64,000 bases of DNA from PALSA-612 sp963742925 (GTDB lineage: Bacteria > Actinomycetota > Thermoleophilia > Gaiellales > Gaiellaceae), in the NCBI GenBank assembly GCA_963742925.1, contig CAVUNV010000016.1, positions 1-64,000 of the forward strand. The letters run 5' to 3'. Shown here one piece after another: positions 7,977-16,690 of the stretch. Under the pieces are notes generated by a model. That model saw only the letters and a program-made list of their open reading frames with translations. It searched no databases and was not told where the DNA came from. The stretch's first letter is position 1. Each line of letters begins with the position of its first letter. A program made the translations under genes and the position numbers.

Positions 7977-8588
7977 ATGGCTGTCGCCGAGCAACACCTT
8001 CCGCCCGCAGCGGCCGTTGGCTCGCCCACCGCGGGGCCGCCCGTCGAGATCGTGCCGGTCAAGGCGCTGCCCGTCGTCGCCGTCATCGTCGTCTGCCTGG
8101 TCGCCGCGATCGCGACGAACTCCAAGTGGGCGCTCGACTTCTTCCACGTCGTCGGCGGCGGGATCTGGACGGCGCTCGACCTCTTCCTCGGCCTGATCCT
8201 CGGGCCGATCCTGGGGAGCATGACGATCCCGGGCCGGATCGAGCTGACCAAGAAGCTGATGCCGAAGATGGTGCTGCTGATCCCGACGCTGGTGACGATG
8301 ACGCTGGCCGCCGGCTTCCAGCTCGCCCGCATCAACGGGATGCTCGACACGTCGTACCCCCAACACGGCTGGGTCGTCGCGTCGTTCGTGGTGGTCGGCG
8401 TCATGGCCGTGATCGCCATTGGCCTGCTCGAGCCGGCCAACGTCGCCGTCCTCTTCGAGCTGCGCAAACCGGAGCCGAACCCGGCCGTGATCGACAAGCT
8501 GATGAAGCGGTTCATCTTCACCGCCGGGATCACCGGTCTCATGCAGATTGCGACGCTGATCATCATGACCCACCTCGCGAGCTTCTGA
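7977..8588 (+). CDS. Integral membrane protein of unknown function
   Basis: A 203-residue protein with about five hydrophobic helices after a 25-residue proline-rich N-terminus. The stretch FFHVVGGGIWTALDLFLGL carries a helix-embedded histidine, reminiscent of CopD/DUF2269-type membrane proteins, but the match is weak. A TATAGT box lies nine bases before the ATG. It overlaps the next membrane gene by one base (TGATG), so the two are probably made together and may form one complex. No enzymatic motif is seen. Confidence 0.7.
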   Translation: MAVAEQHLPPAAAVGSPTAGPPVEIVPVKALPVVAVIVVCLVAAIATNSKWALDFFHVVGGGIWTALDLFLGLILGPILGSMTIPGRIELTKKLMPKMVLLIPTLVTMTLAAGFQLARINGMLDTSYPQHGWVVASFVVVGVMAVIAIGLLEPANVAVLFELRKPEPNPAVIDKLMKRFIFTAGITGLMQIATLIIMTHLASF

Positions 8589-9004
8589 TGATCAGCCCGG
8601 AGCAAAAGGCCTGGGCCGACCGGAAGGTGCCGCCGGTGACGGCGCTCGGCATGGCCTCCCTCGGCCTCGTCGCCGGCGGCGTCAGCTACCTCGCGGCGTA
8701 CCTGCCCAAGACCGCGCCGCTCGGGCCCGCCATCGCCTGCCTCGTCGCGGCCGTCGCCGCTCTGCTGGCCGCCGCCGTCCTGATCGTCCGCCAGCCCGAG
8801 TTCGCCTGGCCCCGCTTCTTCCAGGTGGCCGGATGGACGTTGCTCGCCTACATCGTGATCGGGGGGATGATCGAGTACGCCTTCATCTACGACCAGACGC
8901 GCGGCGCCGTGCTCGCGGTGATGACGCTCCTGCTCGCGACGTTCATCCTCGCCCCGCCCGTCCTGCTCGGCTTCACCGTCGCGCGTTTCCAGAAGGTTCC
9001 GTAG
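8588..9004 (+). CDS. Small membrane protein paired with the preceding gene
   Basis: A 138-residue protein with four hydrophobic helices (about residues 15-35, 45-67, 80-97 and 105-130). The ATG shares its A with the previous stop codon, so it is translationally coupled to the 7977 gene. It has no known motif. A subunit role beside its neighbour is an inference from coupling only. Confidence 0.7.
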   Translation: MISPEQKAWADRKVPPVTALGMASLGLVAGGVSYLAAYLPKTAPLGPAIACLVAAVAALLAAAVLIVRQPEFAWPRFFQVAGWTLLAYIVIGGMIEYAFIYDQTRGAVLAVMTLLLATFILAPPVLLGFTVARFQKVP

Positions 9005-9007
9005 CCG

Positions 9008-9238
9008 CTAGTCCGCGGCCCTGAGCCGGACGGAGAGACCCCAGGCGCGGCCCGACGCGAAGAGCTCGTCCGGGTCGACCTCGTCGGCCCAGCCGATGAA
9101 GTGCTGCTCGGGCTCCTCGGCCGTCGCGCCGTACACTGCGCGGCGCTCGCGCGGACGCTCCCGCTCCAGGTGGTCGCCGCGCTCGAACGCGGCCTCGCGC
9201 TCCTCGCTCGCCGGGCCTTCCATGTAGCCACGCGGCAT
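9008..9238 (-). CDS. Small charged hypothetical protein
   Basis: A 76-residue hydrophilic protein rich in Glu and Arg, containing HFIGWADEVDPDELF. There is no known domain. Support for its being real comes from the start: TAGCAT lies six bases before the ATG, the same leaderless arrangement seen at many genes in this window. It converges with the membrane pair ending at 9004. Confidence 0.5.
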   Translation of the reverse strand: MPRGYMEGPASEEREAAFERGDHLERERPRERRAVYGATAEEPEQHFIGWADEVDPDELFASGRAWGLSVRLRAAD

Positions 9239-9315
9239 GGCTCGATGCTAGCCGCGCCCCCGTTGACAGCTCGTCCACAACGGCCACACTGAGCAGGAGA
9301 TCCCAGCTCGCTCGA

Positions 9316-9343
9316 CGAAGGGCCGCCTCAGGGCGGCTCTTCG
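9316..9343 (+). terminator. Strong hairpin upstream of the ABC operon
   Basis: CGAAG-G-GCCGCC and GGCGGC-T-CTTCG pair over about 12 positions (one G-T) around the loop TCAG, followed by GGTTT. It resembles an intrinsic terminator although no gene on this strand ends nearby. A TTGACA at 9263 with CACACT at 9285 lies just upstream, so a very short transcript or attenuator may end here. Confidence 0.45.
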
Positions 9344-9378
9344 GTTTGTCGGGGCCGCTGGTCCCTACACTGGCCGGC

Positions 9379-10221
9379 GTGGCTGCCGCTCTCGCCGCTC
9401 AGCGACTGGCCAAGCGCTACGGGCGGGTGCAGGCTCTCAAGGGCATCGACCTCGAGGTCGCTGAAGGCGAGCTGGTGGGGCTGCTCGGCCCGAACGGCGC
9501 CGGCAAGTCGACCCTCGTCAAGATCGCGTGCGGGCTCGTCCGCCCGACGGAGGGCACCGCCTGGGTGTGTGGCGCGAAGGCGGGATCGTCGAAGGCGCGG
9601 TCGGCGCTCGGCTATCTGGCCGAGTTCTTCCGCTTCCCGGGCTGGATGACGGCCGACGAGCTGCTCCGACTGCACCAGAAGCTGGCCGGCTCGGACGGCG
9701 GCAAGGACGAGCGGAAGCGCCTGCTCGAGCTCGTGGCGCTCGCCGACGCGCGCGACCGGCACGTCGAGGAGATGTCGAAGGGAATGCAGCAGCGGCTCGG
9801 CATCGCGCAGGCGCTCGTCGGCACGCCGAAGATCCTGCTGCTGGACGAGCCGACGAGCGCTCTCGACCCGGTCGGCCGGCGCACGGTTCGCGAGCTGCTG
9901 GAGGAGGTGCGCTCGCACGGCGTCTCGGTGCTGCTCAACTCGCACCTGCTCAGCGAGGTCGAGCTCGTCTGCGACCGCGTCGTGATCCTGCTCAGCGGCA
10001 AGGTCGTCGCCGAGGGGGCGACGCACGAGCTCGCACACCCGCGCGGGCTGGAGATCGAGACCGACGAGGGCACGACGCTCCATGCCGGCGCGACCCGTGA
10101 CGACGCCCCGCGGCTCGTCGCCGAGCTGGTCGCCGCCGGGAGGAAGGTCTACGGAGTGCGCGTCCTCTCGTCGACGCTCGAAGAGGTCTATCTCGACGCT
10201 GTGAAGGGCGAGACGTCGTGA
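9379..10221 (+). CDS. ABC transporter ATP-binding protein
   Basis: A 280-residue ATPase. Walker A is GPNGAGKST (residues 37-45), Walker B is ILLLDEPTSALDP, and the H-loop histidine lies in NSHLLSEVE. The signature loop is MSKGMQQR rather than LSGGQ, as in many ABC-2 drug or lipid exporters of the CcmA/YhaQ type. A C-terminal 60-residue extension follows. GTG 9379 was chosen over 9346 because TACACT sits seven bases upstream and it gives the normal N-terminus. It pairs with the permease gene that follows. Confidence 0.85.
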   Translation: MAAALAAQRLAKRYGRVQALKGIDLEVAEGELVGLLGPNGAGKSTLVKIACGLVRPTEGTAWVCGAKAGSSKARSALGYLAEFFRFPGWMTADELLRLHQKLAGSDGGKDERKRLLELVALADARDRHVEEMSKGMQQRLGIAQALVGTPKILLLDEPTSALDPVGRRTVRELLEEVRSHGVSVLLNSHLLSEVELVCDRVVILLSGKVVAEGATHELAHPRGLEIETDEGTTLHAGATRDDAPRLVAELVAAGRKVYGVRVLSSTLEEVYLDAVKGETS

Positions 10222-10324
10222 GGAGAGTGTCCGCCTGCGACGTTCGCGCGTTCCTCGCGGCGTCAGGCGTCGGCGGAGCCGAGTTTCGCCCGGCAGGAGC
10301 CGACGCCGGCGAGGGGCGGTGCGC

Positions 10325-11173
10325 GTGATCACGATCATTCGGTATGCGATGGGCGAGGCCGTGCGGCGCAAGGTCTTCCTGGTCGTGCTCGTCCTGACGG
10401 CGATCTTCCTGGGCCTGGACGCCGTCGCCAACCACTACATCTTCCGGGACGTATACGGGATCCGCGTGCCCGCGGACGCTCACGTGGACGCCCGGACGTT
10501 CGCCGGGGCGTTCGTGGTCGGGATGTCGATGTTCGCGACCCTCTTCCTCGGCGTCGTGCTGGCCGTGTTCCTGACCCTCGGAGCCGTGTCCGGCGACGCC
10601 GAGCGAGGTCTGTTGCAGCCGCTCGTCGTCCGGCCGATCGGCCGCCGCAGCATGCTGCTGGCGCGCTTCATCGCCGCGGCAGGGGTGTGCGCCGTCTACG
10701 TGTTCGTCGTCTACATCATCGCGGTGGTGATCACCGGCACCGAGGGCTCGTGGTGGCCGAGCTCGATCGCTGCACCGGGACTCTTGCTCGGGGGCGCCGT
10801 CGTGATCATGACGGCGCTGTCGCTGCTCGGCTCGGTCTTCCTCGGCGGGACGGCGAACGGGATCGCGATCTTCATGCTGTTCATCGCCGGGCTCGTCGCC
10901 GGGCTGCTCGGGACGATCGGCCACGCGCTCGGCTCGCACACGATCTCCCACGCCGCAAACATCGCCGCCTGGGTGCTCCCCTTCGAGGCGCTCTACCAGG
11001 ACGCGCTGAAGCAGATGACGCTGGGCACGAGCGGGTTCACCGGGTTCCTGCTGCAGCTCGGGCCGTTCGGAGGCGCCTACAACAGCGGCTGGGGGGTGCG
11101 CGTCTGGGCGGCGGCCTACCTCGTCATCGTCGGCGCGCTGGCCGTCACGGCGTTCGCGCGACGGGATCTCTGA
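10325..11173 (+). CDS. ABC-2 type permease
   Basis: A 282-residue membrane protein with about six helices. The N-terminal sequence IRYAMGEAVRRKVFLVVLVL and the conserved GDAERGLLQPLVVRPIGR are typical of NosY/ABC-2 permeases (the second is the loop that contacts the ATPase). A GAGGGG ribosome site eight bases before GTG 10325 decides the start over GTG 10319. It forms an exporter with the preceding ATPase across a 100-base gap. The cargo is unknown. Confidence 0.8.
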   Translation: MITIIRYAMGEAVRRKVFLVVLVLTAIFLGLDAVANHYIFRDVYGIRVPADAHVDARTFAGAFVVGMSMFATLFLGVVLAVFLTLGAVSGDAERGLLQPLVVRPIGRRSMLLARFIAAAGVCAVYVFVVYIIAVVITGTEGSWWPSSIAAPGLLLGGAVVIMTALSLLGSVFLGGTANGIAIFMLFIAGLVAGLLGTIGHALGSHTISHAANIAAWVLPFEALYQDALKQMTLGTSGFTGFLLQLGPFGGAYNSGWGVRVWAAAYLVIVGALAVTAFARRDL

Positions 11174-11213
11174 TGCGACCCGTCGGCCAGCGGCCCGTGG
11201 CAGAATCGGGCGC

Positions 11214-12690
11214 ATGAGGCGGCGCGCCCACCGCCTGCTGCTTGCAGGGCTTCTTCTCGCTGCCGGGATTCTCGTCCCGCTGCTGACGACGTCTGCCGGG
11301 GCTCGACCGGAGGCGCCGGTCGCGATCTCTTCGAGCCAGACGTACACGGATCCTCCGAACGACGCAGATCTCATTGACGCGCCCGATGTCGTGAAGGTCG
11401 CCGTCTCGGACGATCCGGACGGAACGCTCCACTGGGCGATCACGTTCGCGAATCGGAGCCCGTGCATCAGCACTCCTGACGACTACCAGATCGGTCTCGA
11501 CACCGACCTCAACGCCAATACCGGCTATCTGGGTGCCGACTACGCGATCCTCGTCAACGGCGATCACTCGTCGAGCCTCGGGAGGTGGAACGGATCGTTC
11601 TTCGCACCTGTCGGCTCACCGACACTCAATGCCTCGTGTGGCCCGTCGACCGATAACGTCGACATGAGCCGCTCCGACGCCGGTATCGGGACAGCGTTCA
11701 ACTTCGCGATCTTGACCCAGCTCGGCGGCGGCTACGACCTCGCTCCCGACGATGGGCTCTACAACTACGTGCTCGCCGGAAGCCCACCGCCGCCTCCTCC
11801 GCCTCCGCCTCCGCCTCCGCCCGCCGCCTCCGCCCGGGCCGCCTCCGCCCCCCGGGCCGCCACCGCCGCCTGGGCCGCCACCCCCGCCCCCGCCCGGCGG
11901 CCTGAGCGCGTCCTTCGGCGCGAACGCTCCGCCCCACTACGCGCACTGGCGGGTCCGCTTCGACGCCGTGACGTACGGCGCCGCGTCGTATGCATGGCAG
12001 TTCGGCGACGGCACGACGGCACAGACGAAGGTTCCGCTCGCCTTCCATCGGTATGCGGCCGCCGGCACGTTCCCGGTCACGCTCGTCGTCACGAATGCCG
12101 CCGGTGCTCAGGCCCAGTCCTCGATCCAGCTCGCGGTGGCACCTCTTCCCGCCGCGGAAGGACTGCCGACCATCGCCGGCCCGAGCGCCCGCAGCCGGAA
12201 AGCTCCCGCCTACAGCCGCGTCGCCTCGAAGGCGGCCGGCGCATCGCGGTCGGTCATCTGCTGGAGCGCCGCCGACTGGGCGATCCTCCAGCCGGCGTTC
12301 GACGAGCAGGGGACGGGCGGCTTCGTCGACCCGGCCAAGCCGCGCCAGATCAACCTGGCCCCGCAGACCTGCTCACGACTCGACCGGATCGAGTACCGAA
12401 GGCCGATGCCGCCTCCCGCGACGAGCACAGCCGTCGCCGTCCTCGTCTTCGCGAGCGGGATCGAGCAGAGCCGTGGCTACGTCAGCCTCGCCCAGATCAC
12501 GTGCTACGGGTTGCAGCTGGTTCCCGACACGAGCGAGCGGCTCGGCGCCGGCCCCGCGTACGCCGACCGGCTCGGCCGGCTGGCCGCGGGGTGGTACAGC
12601 CGGAGCAACCTCCCGGCCGGGCGCTGGTCGCCGCAGTGCCGCGACGGCGGCAAGCTCGACCTCGACCCGGCCAGCAAGCACTGGCCGTGA
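11214..12690 (+). CDS. Secreted protein with proline-rich linker and PKD domain, frame-broken
   Basis: The first part (from ATG 11214) has a signal peptide (MRRRAHRLLLAGLLLAAGIL) and a domain to about residue 190 resembling surface beta-sandwich domains. It runs into a proline tract made from CCT/CCG repeats (11790-11910). In that tract the coding switches to another frame, which continues with PPGPPPPPG, a PKD domain (WQFGDGTTAQ and HRYAAAGTFPVTLVV) and a C-terminal domain ending at 12690. Restoring one base near 11820 gives a single protein of about 490 residues. The C-terminal part contains QITCYGLQ, reminiscent of actinobacterial surface peptidase-like proteins, but without a metal motif. 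A CAGAAT box precedes the start. Confidence 0.6.
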
Positions 12691-12750
12691 CGCGCGCGCG
12701 GGCCTGCGAGCGAGGGGGCTGTTCTGCCTGAAGGGTTCTCTGCAACCGAG

Positions 12751-13425
12751 GTGGGCAAGGAGATCGGGGAGCACGCCAAGCACTCGGGCGAGCACCGTGG
12801 GGGCCGGGGCCACGATCGCCTGATCTCGATCACCGAGGCCGTGCTGCTCTCGATCGTGACCATCACCGCCGCCTGGTCGGGGTTCTCGGCGGCCAAGTGG
12901 GGCACCGAGTCCTCGCTCAAGCTGGCCAAGGCATCGGCGACCCGGACGAAGGCGAACCGGGCCTTCCAGCAGTCGCTCACGTACCGGGTCGGGGACGCGA
13001 CCACCTTCAACGCCTGGTTCGGCGCCTACATCTCCGGGAACAAGAACGCCGCGCGGGTCGCCGAGAAGCGCTTCCGGCCCCAGTACCGGGTCGCGTTCAA
13101 CGCGTGGATCGCGACGCATCCGTTCACGAACCCGAAGGCGCCGGCGGGGCCGCAGTTCATGCCGCAGTACAAGCCGACGGGCGAGGCCCAGGCGAAGGTG
13201 CTCGACGCGACCGCCGACGCGCAATACGCCGAGGGGGAGAAGGACGCCAACACCGGAGACAAGTACGTCCGCACCACGGTCATCCTGGCGAGCGTGCTGT
13301 TCATCGTAGGCATCAGCAGCCACTTCCCGCTCCGCGGTGTGCGGATCGGCCTGATCACGCTCGGGGGTGCGCTGCTCGTCTTCGGAGCGATCCAGATCCT
13401 CCAGCTTCCCGGGCCGCCTACCTGA
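12751..13425 (+). CDS. Membrane protein with two terminal helical regions
   Basis: A 224-residue protein with one transmembrane helix near residue 30 (LISITEAVLLSIVTITAAW) and two at the C-terminus. In between is a soluble 130-residue helical domain with many Lys, Ala and Gln residues. The layout resembles the DUF4337 family of uncharacterised membrane proteins. The start GTG has no strong ribosome site, so it could lie a few codons away. It has no operon partner with known function. Confidence 0.65.
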   Translation: MGKEIGEHAKHSGEHRGGRGHDRLISITEAVLLSIVTITAAWSGFSAAKWGTESSLKLAKASATRTKANRAFQQSLTYRVGDATTFNAWFGAYISGNKNAARVAEKRFRPQYRVAFNAWIATHPFTNPKAPAGPQFMPQYKPTGEAQAKVLDATADAQYAEGEKDANTGDKYVRTTVILASVLFIVGISSHFPLRGVRIGLITLGGALLVFGAIQILQLPGPPT

Positions 13426-13465
13426 GCGTGCCGGGCACGCTTCTCCGGCGGGCTAGAGTGCCGTC

Positions 13466-13870
13466 ATGAGGTCGGCCGAGATCGAGGCAGCCTGGGCCGC
13501 GCTGGCCGGAGCGTCGGCCTGCCTCGGCGGGCTGGTCCTCGATACGGCGGGTGTTCTCGCCGTCGCGGTCGACGAGGCGGAGCTCGCCGGCGTGAAGGCA
13601 GCGCTCCTGGACGCGCGCGCGGCGCGCGACGAGCTCGCGGAGAAGCTGCACGGCGAGGCTCGCTCAGCCGGGGTCGCCCTCTTCGATCTCGATCCTAATC
13701 GCGACTACGCCACTCTCCCCGAGCTTCGCGACGTGGTCGGCCAGGGTCTGGCCGACGCCGAGGGCCTCGGCGCGGTGCTCGTCCTCGATGATCCCGGCGG
13801 CTTCATTCCGCTTGCCAGCCGGCTGCGAGCCGGCTTCGAAGCGGCCGCCGCAGCGCTTCCCGCGGCCTGA
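13466..13870 (+). CDS. Hypothetical soluble protein
   Basis: A 134-residue acidic, alanine-rich protein. No motif is recognised. TAGAGT lies six bases before the ATG, supporting a leaderless start. It ends 17 bases before a strong hairpin terminator. Confidence 0.55.
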   Translation: MRSAEIEAAWAALAGASACLGGLVLDTAGVLAVAVDEAELAGVKAALLDARAARDELAEKLHGEARSAGVALFDLDPNRDYATLPELRDVVGQGLADAEGLGAVLVLDDPGGFIPLASRLRAGFEAAAAALPAA

Positions 13871-13887
13871 CCGCCGGCGGTAAAAGA

Positions 13888-13909
13888 ACGGGGGCCATGC
13901 GGCCCCCGT
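13888..13909. terminator. Two-way terminator between converging genes
   Basis: ACGGGGGCC and GGCCCCCGT pair perfectly around ATGC. It lies between the stop of the 13466 gene and the stop of the converging DUF308 gene, so it can serve both. Confidence 0.7.
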
Positions 13910-13934
13910 CTCACGCTCGGCGTGCAGTCGCCTG

Positions 13935-14510
13935 TCAGCGAGCGGTCAGCTCCTTGTGGATGCTGCGCATCGTGAAGGCGACGATGAAGCTGTTGATCCC
14001 GCGCAGCAGTGCGAACAGGCCCACCCAGACGGTGAGCAGGATCGTCTTGCGGTCGAAGTCGCCGGAGGCCCAGAAGGCGAGCCCGACACACACGATCCCG
14101 ACGGTGAGCCGCACCCACCAGAGCCCGGTGCGGTTGGCGAAGGCGACGATGATGTCGACGATCCCGACGAACAGGAACATGAAGCCGATGACCGACGCGA
14201 TCGCGACGAACGTGTTCTCGGGATGGATGAACGACATGATCCCGCCGACGATCAGCAGGAAGGCCAGGAACGCGTTCAGCGCCTTCCACCAGCTTCCTCT
14301 GACGACGGCGACCATCCCGAGCTCGAAGACGCCCGCCATCAGGAAGATGATCCCGGCGAGGATGCCGATCGACTTCGCCGACGTGATGTTGAACCGGAAC
14401 ATGATCAGCGACAGGACGAACCAGATCGTTCCGGTGATCAGGAACATCCACCACCAGCTGCCGTAGTTCTCGTCGTAGACCTGCTCCTCCACGACCACCA
14501 CGGTGGACAT
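13935..14510 (-). CDS. HdeD/DUF308 family membrane protein
   Basis: A 191-residue protein with six hydrophobic helices arranged as repeated pairs, with the alternating short loops (ANRTGLWWVRL, FRFNITSAKS) typical of the HdeD/DUF308 family, whose members are linked to acid stress in enterobacteria. The open frame runs to 14777, but a perfect AAGGAGG lies eight bases before the ATG at 14510, which fixes the start. It is monocistronic. The function in actinobacteria is not established. Confidence 0.8.
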   Translation of the reverse strand: MSTVVVVEEQVYDENYGSWWWMFLITGTIWFVLSLIMFRFNITSAKSIGILAGIIFLMAGVFELGMVAVVRGSWWKALNAFLAFLLIVGGIMSFIHPENTFVAIASVIGFMFLFVGIVDIIVAFANRTGLWWVRLTVGIVCVGLAFWASGDFDRKTILLTVWVGLFALLRGINSFIVAFTMRSIHKELTAR

Positions 14511-14616
14511 TGGGCTTCCCTCCTTTTGTGCGGTAGAGACGGCCGCGTCGAGCGAGCGGCCGTGCGGCAGGTTAGACGACGGAAAGCGGGTACGCCCGGC
14601 AGTATCGTTGTGACCA

Positions 14617-15042
14617 GTGACGCCACTGTCGCTCGACGACGTTCGCACGCTGCTGGAGGCGCCGTCGGCGGCTGTCCTGACGACCACTCGAAGCGACGGA
14701 ACGCCGCTCACCTCGCCCGTGTGGTTCCGCTGGACGGGCCTCGCCTTCGAGGTCGTGATCGCCCGGGACGACGTCAAGCTGCGGCACCTCGAGCGTGACC
14801 CACGTTGTGCGCTCGTGATCTTCGAGACAGTCGAACCGTTCCGCGGCGTCGAGCTGCGCGGCGAGGCGACCCTGACGCACTGCGACGTGACCGAGATCAG
14901 GCGATCGATCGCCGGGCGCTACCTCGGCCGCGAAGCCGGGGAACGCTTCGCAGCCGAGCGCGCATCAAAGTCGGGCGTCCTGCTCCAGCTGTTTCCGGAG
15001 CAGCCACGCGTGTGGGACCCTGCCGGCATCCTCCCGGACTAG
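14617..15042 (+). CDS. Pyridoxamine-phosphate-oxidase-like flavin/F420-binding protein
   Basis: A 141-residue split-barrel protein. The sequence AVLTTTRSDGTPLTSPVWF followed by LRHLERDPRCALVI and GVELRGEATL is the standard core of PPOX-class proteins, which in actinobacteria often bind F420 or FMN and reduce small molecules. TATCGT lies eight bases before the GTG. It is upstream of tRNA-Glu and has no functional partner next to it. Confidence 0.8.
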   Translation: MTPLSLDDVRTLLEAPSAAVLTTTRSDGTPLTSPVWFRWTGLAFEVVIARDDVKLRHLERDPRCALVIFETVEPFRGVELRGEATLTHCDVTEIRRSIAGRYLGREAGERFAAERASKSGVLLQLFPEQPRVWDPAGILPD

Positions 15043-15115
15043 AGGATCCATCCGCGGTCGATCCGCGTGATTTCGCCTCCAGCTCCTCTCCCGGGCCAGG
15101 GGTATGCTGGCCGCG

Positions 15116-15188
15116 GCCCCCATCGACTAGCGGCCCAGGTCACGGCCCTTTCAAGGCCGTAGCGCGGGTTCGAATCCCGCTGGGGGCA
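15116..15188 (+). tRNA. tRNA-Glu (anticodon UUC)
   Basis: A complete 73-base cloverleaf: acceptor GCCCCCA/TGGGGGC, anticodon loop CTTTCAA giving UUC (Glu), T-arm GGGTTCGAATCCC. CCA is not encoded. No duplicated 3' end is seen nearby, unlike the tRNA-Val downstream. Confidence 0.95.
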
Positions 15189-15213
15189 TCGAGAGGCTGA
15201 GAGAATCTGCTCC

Positions 15214-16659
15214 ATGCGCCTCGTTGCCGTCCTTCTAGCCTTGCTCGTGGCGCTCGCTGCCGGAGCCTCTCGAGCGACGCCCACGGCGCCGCAGTTCGTC
15301 ACCCGGACAGGCGCGCAGCTCACGCTCGGCGGCCTGCCGTTCCGCTTCGGTGGGGCGAACATCGAGTGGCTCGGCCTCGCCGGCTACGGGCCGTCCGATC
15401 CCGCCGGGCCGCACTACCCGAGCAACTACGAGATCGACGATGCGTTGACGACGGCGAAGGAGATGGGCGTCCGCGTCGTCCGCAGCCAGACGATGGGCGA
15501 CTCGGTCGGCTGCGATCTCTGCATCGAGCCTGCCCTCGGGACGTTCAACCAGGCCGCCTTCGAGCGCATCGACTACGCGCTCCGGGCTGCGCGGAATCGC
15601 GGCATCAAGGTGATCCCCACCATCGTCGGCGACGACGCTCAGGCCGGCGGCACGGGCTGCGTCTATCTGCGCTGGCGGGGAATCGACGTCCCCGGCTGCT
15701 CGATCATCCAGATGGATCCGTTCTGGACGGACGCGACCGTGCTCGGCGACGTCGAGGAGCACATCAAGGCACTGCTCGACCACGTGAACGTCTACACCGG
15801 CGTCGCCTACAAGGACGATCCGACCATTCTGGGCTGGGATCTCCTGAACGGCGGCGGCAGCCCGACGCCCTGGACGAGGCAGGTCGCCCAGTACGTCCGC
15901 TCGCTCGACGGGCATCACCTGATCCTCTCCGGCGCCGCGAACGTCGGCCTCGCCGCCGTCAACGCATGCGTCTCGTTCGTCTATCCGCACTGGTCCCTGC
16001 CGCTGTCCTTCGTGGAGAGCTGGATCGCCGCCTGCCGCGCGGCCGGCAAGCCGTACATCGTCTACGAGTACGGGTGGGACCTGACCAACTTCCCGACGCG
16101 ACCCTCGCTCGGCGGCTTCCTGGCAACCCTCCGGGCCGACCCCGAGATCGCGGGCGACGCGTTCTGGGCGCTCGAGGCGCACGCGGACGGGCACGGATGG
16201 ATGCCGATACCCGCCGACACTTCGGACCCGGCCACCGCGCGAACCGGAGAGAGCGGTCAGTGGTGGGCGATGTACTACACGGGCGTCCAGACGCTCGTCA
16301 TGTCCGCGAGCGACATGGCGGCGCGCGCTCAGATCATTCGCAGCCACAACTACGCGATGGACGGCGTCCGGCGCCCCCGGCACGCGATTCCGCCGGCGCC
16401 GAGGGTGACCTCGGCTACTTCCTCCAGCCTCGCCGGGGTCAAGGTCTACTGGCAGGGCTCGGCCGGCGCCCGGAACTACAGCGTCCAGCGCGCGCCTGCC
16501 TCGCGCGGGCCGTGGACGACGCTGTGCAAGCGCTGTGCGACCGATCTCGGCGACGGCTACCTCGACCCGAGCTCGGCGAAGCGCAGGTGGTACCGCGTGA
16601 TCCCGTACAACCTGGACGGCAGGGCCGGCCCCGCCTCCAGGCCCGTCCGCGCGAGCTGA
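15214..16659 (+). CDS. Secreted glycoside hydrolase-like protein (GH5 mannanase type) with C-terminal Fn3-like domain
   Basis: A 481-residue protein with a signal peptide (MRLVAVLLALLVALAAGA) and a TIM-barrel domain to about residue 385. The motifs follow the GH5 beta-mannanase pattern: FGGANIEWLGL, EMGVRVVRS, DPTILGWDL and a nucleophile-like glutamate in YIVYEYGWD. The acid/base position, normally NEP, reads LNGGGSP, so the catalytic glutamate is absent at the expected place. A C-terminal domain of about 85 residues looks like fibronectin type III. It may be a binding protein or an enzyme with a shifted acid. GAGAAT lies seven bases before the ATG. Confidence 0.7.
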   Translation: MRLVAVLLALLVALAAGASRATPTAPQFVTRTGAQLTLGGLPFRFGGANIEWLGLAGYGPSDPAGPHYPSNYEIDDALTTAKEMGVRVVRSQTMGDSVGCDLCIEPALGTFNQAAFERIDYALRAARNRGIKVIPTIVGDDAQAGGTGCVYLRWRGIDVPGCSIIQMDPFWTDATVLGDVEEHIKALLDHVNVYTGVAYKDDPTILGWDLLNGGGSPTPWTRQVAQYVRSLDGHHLILSGAANVGLAAVNACVSFVYPHWSLPLSFVESWIAACRAAGKPYIVYEYGWDLTNFPTRPSLGGFLATLRADPEIAGDAFWALEAHADGHGWMPIPADTSDPATARTGESGQWWAMYYTGVQTLVMSASDMAARAQIIRSHNYAMDGVRRPRHAIPPAPRVTSATSSSLAGVKVYWQGSAGARNYSVQRAPASRGPWTTLCKRCATDLGDGYLDPSSAKRRWYRVIPYNLDGRAGPASRPVRAS

Positions 16660-16690
16660 GTCGACGGCCCGGCGCGCTAGGATCGCCGGG

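Noticed and set aside
6948..8573. A 541-codon reading of the APH-fold gene extending over the membrane gene at 7977
   Set aside because: Everything upstream of about 7895 is antisense shadow of the plus-strand gene; the kinase starts at the GTG near 7895.
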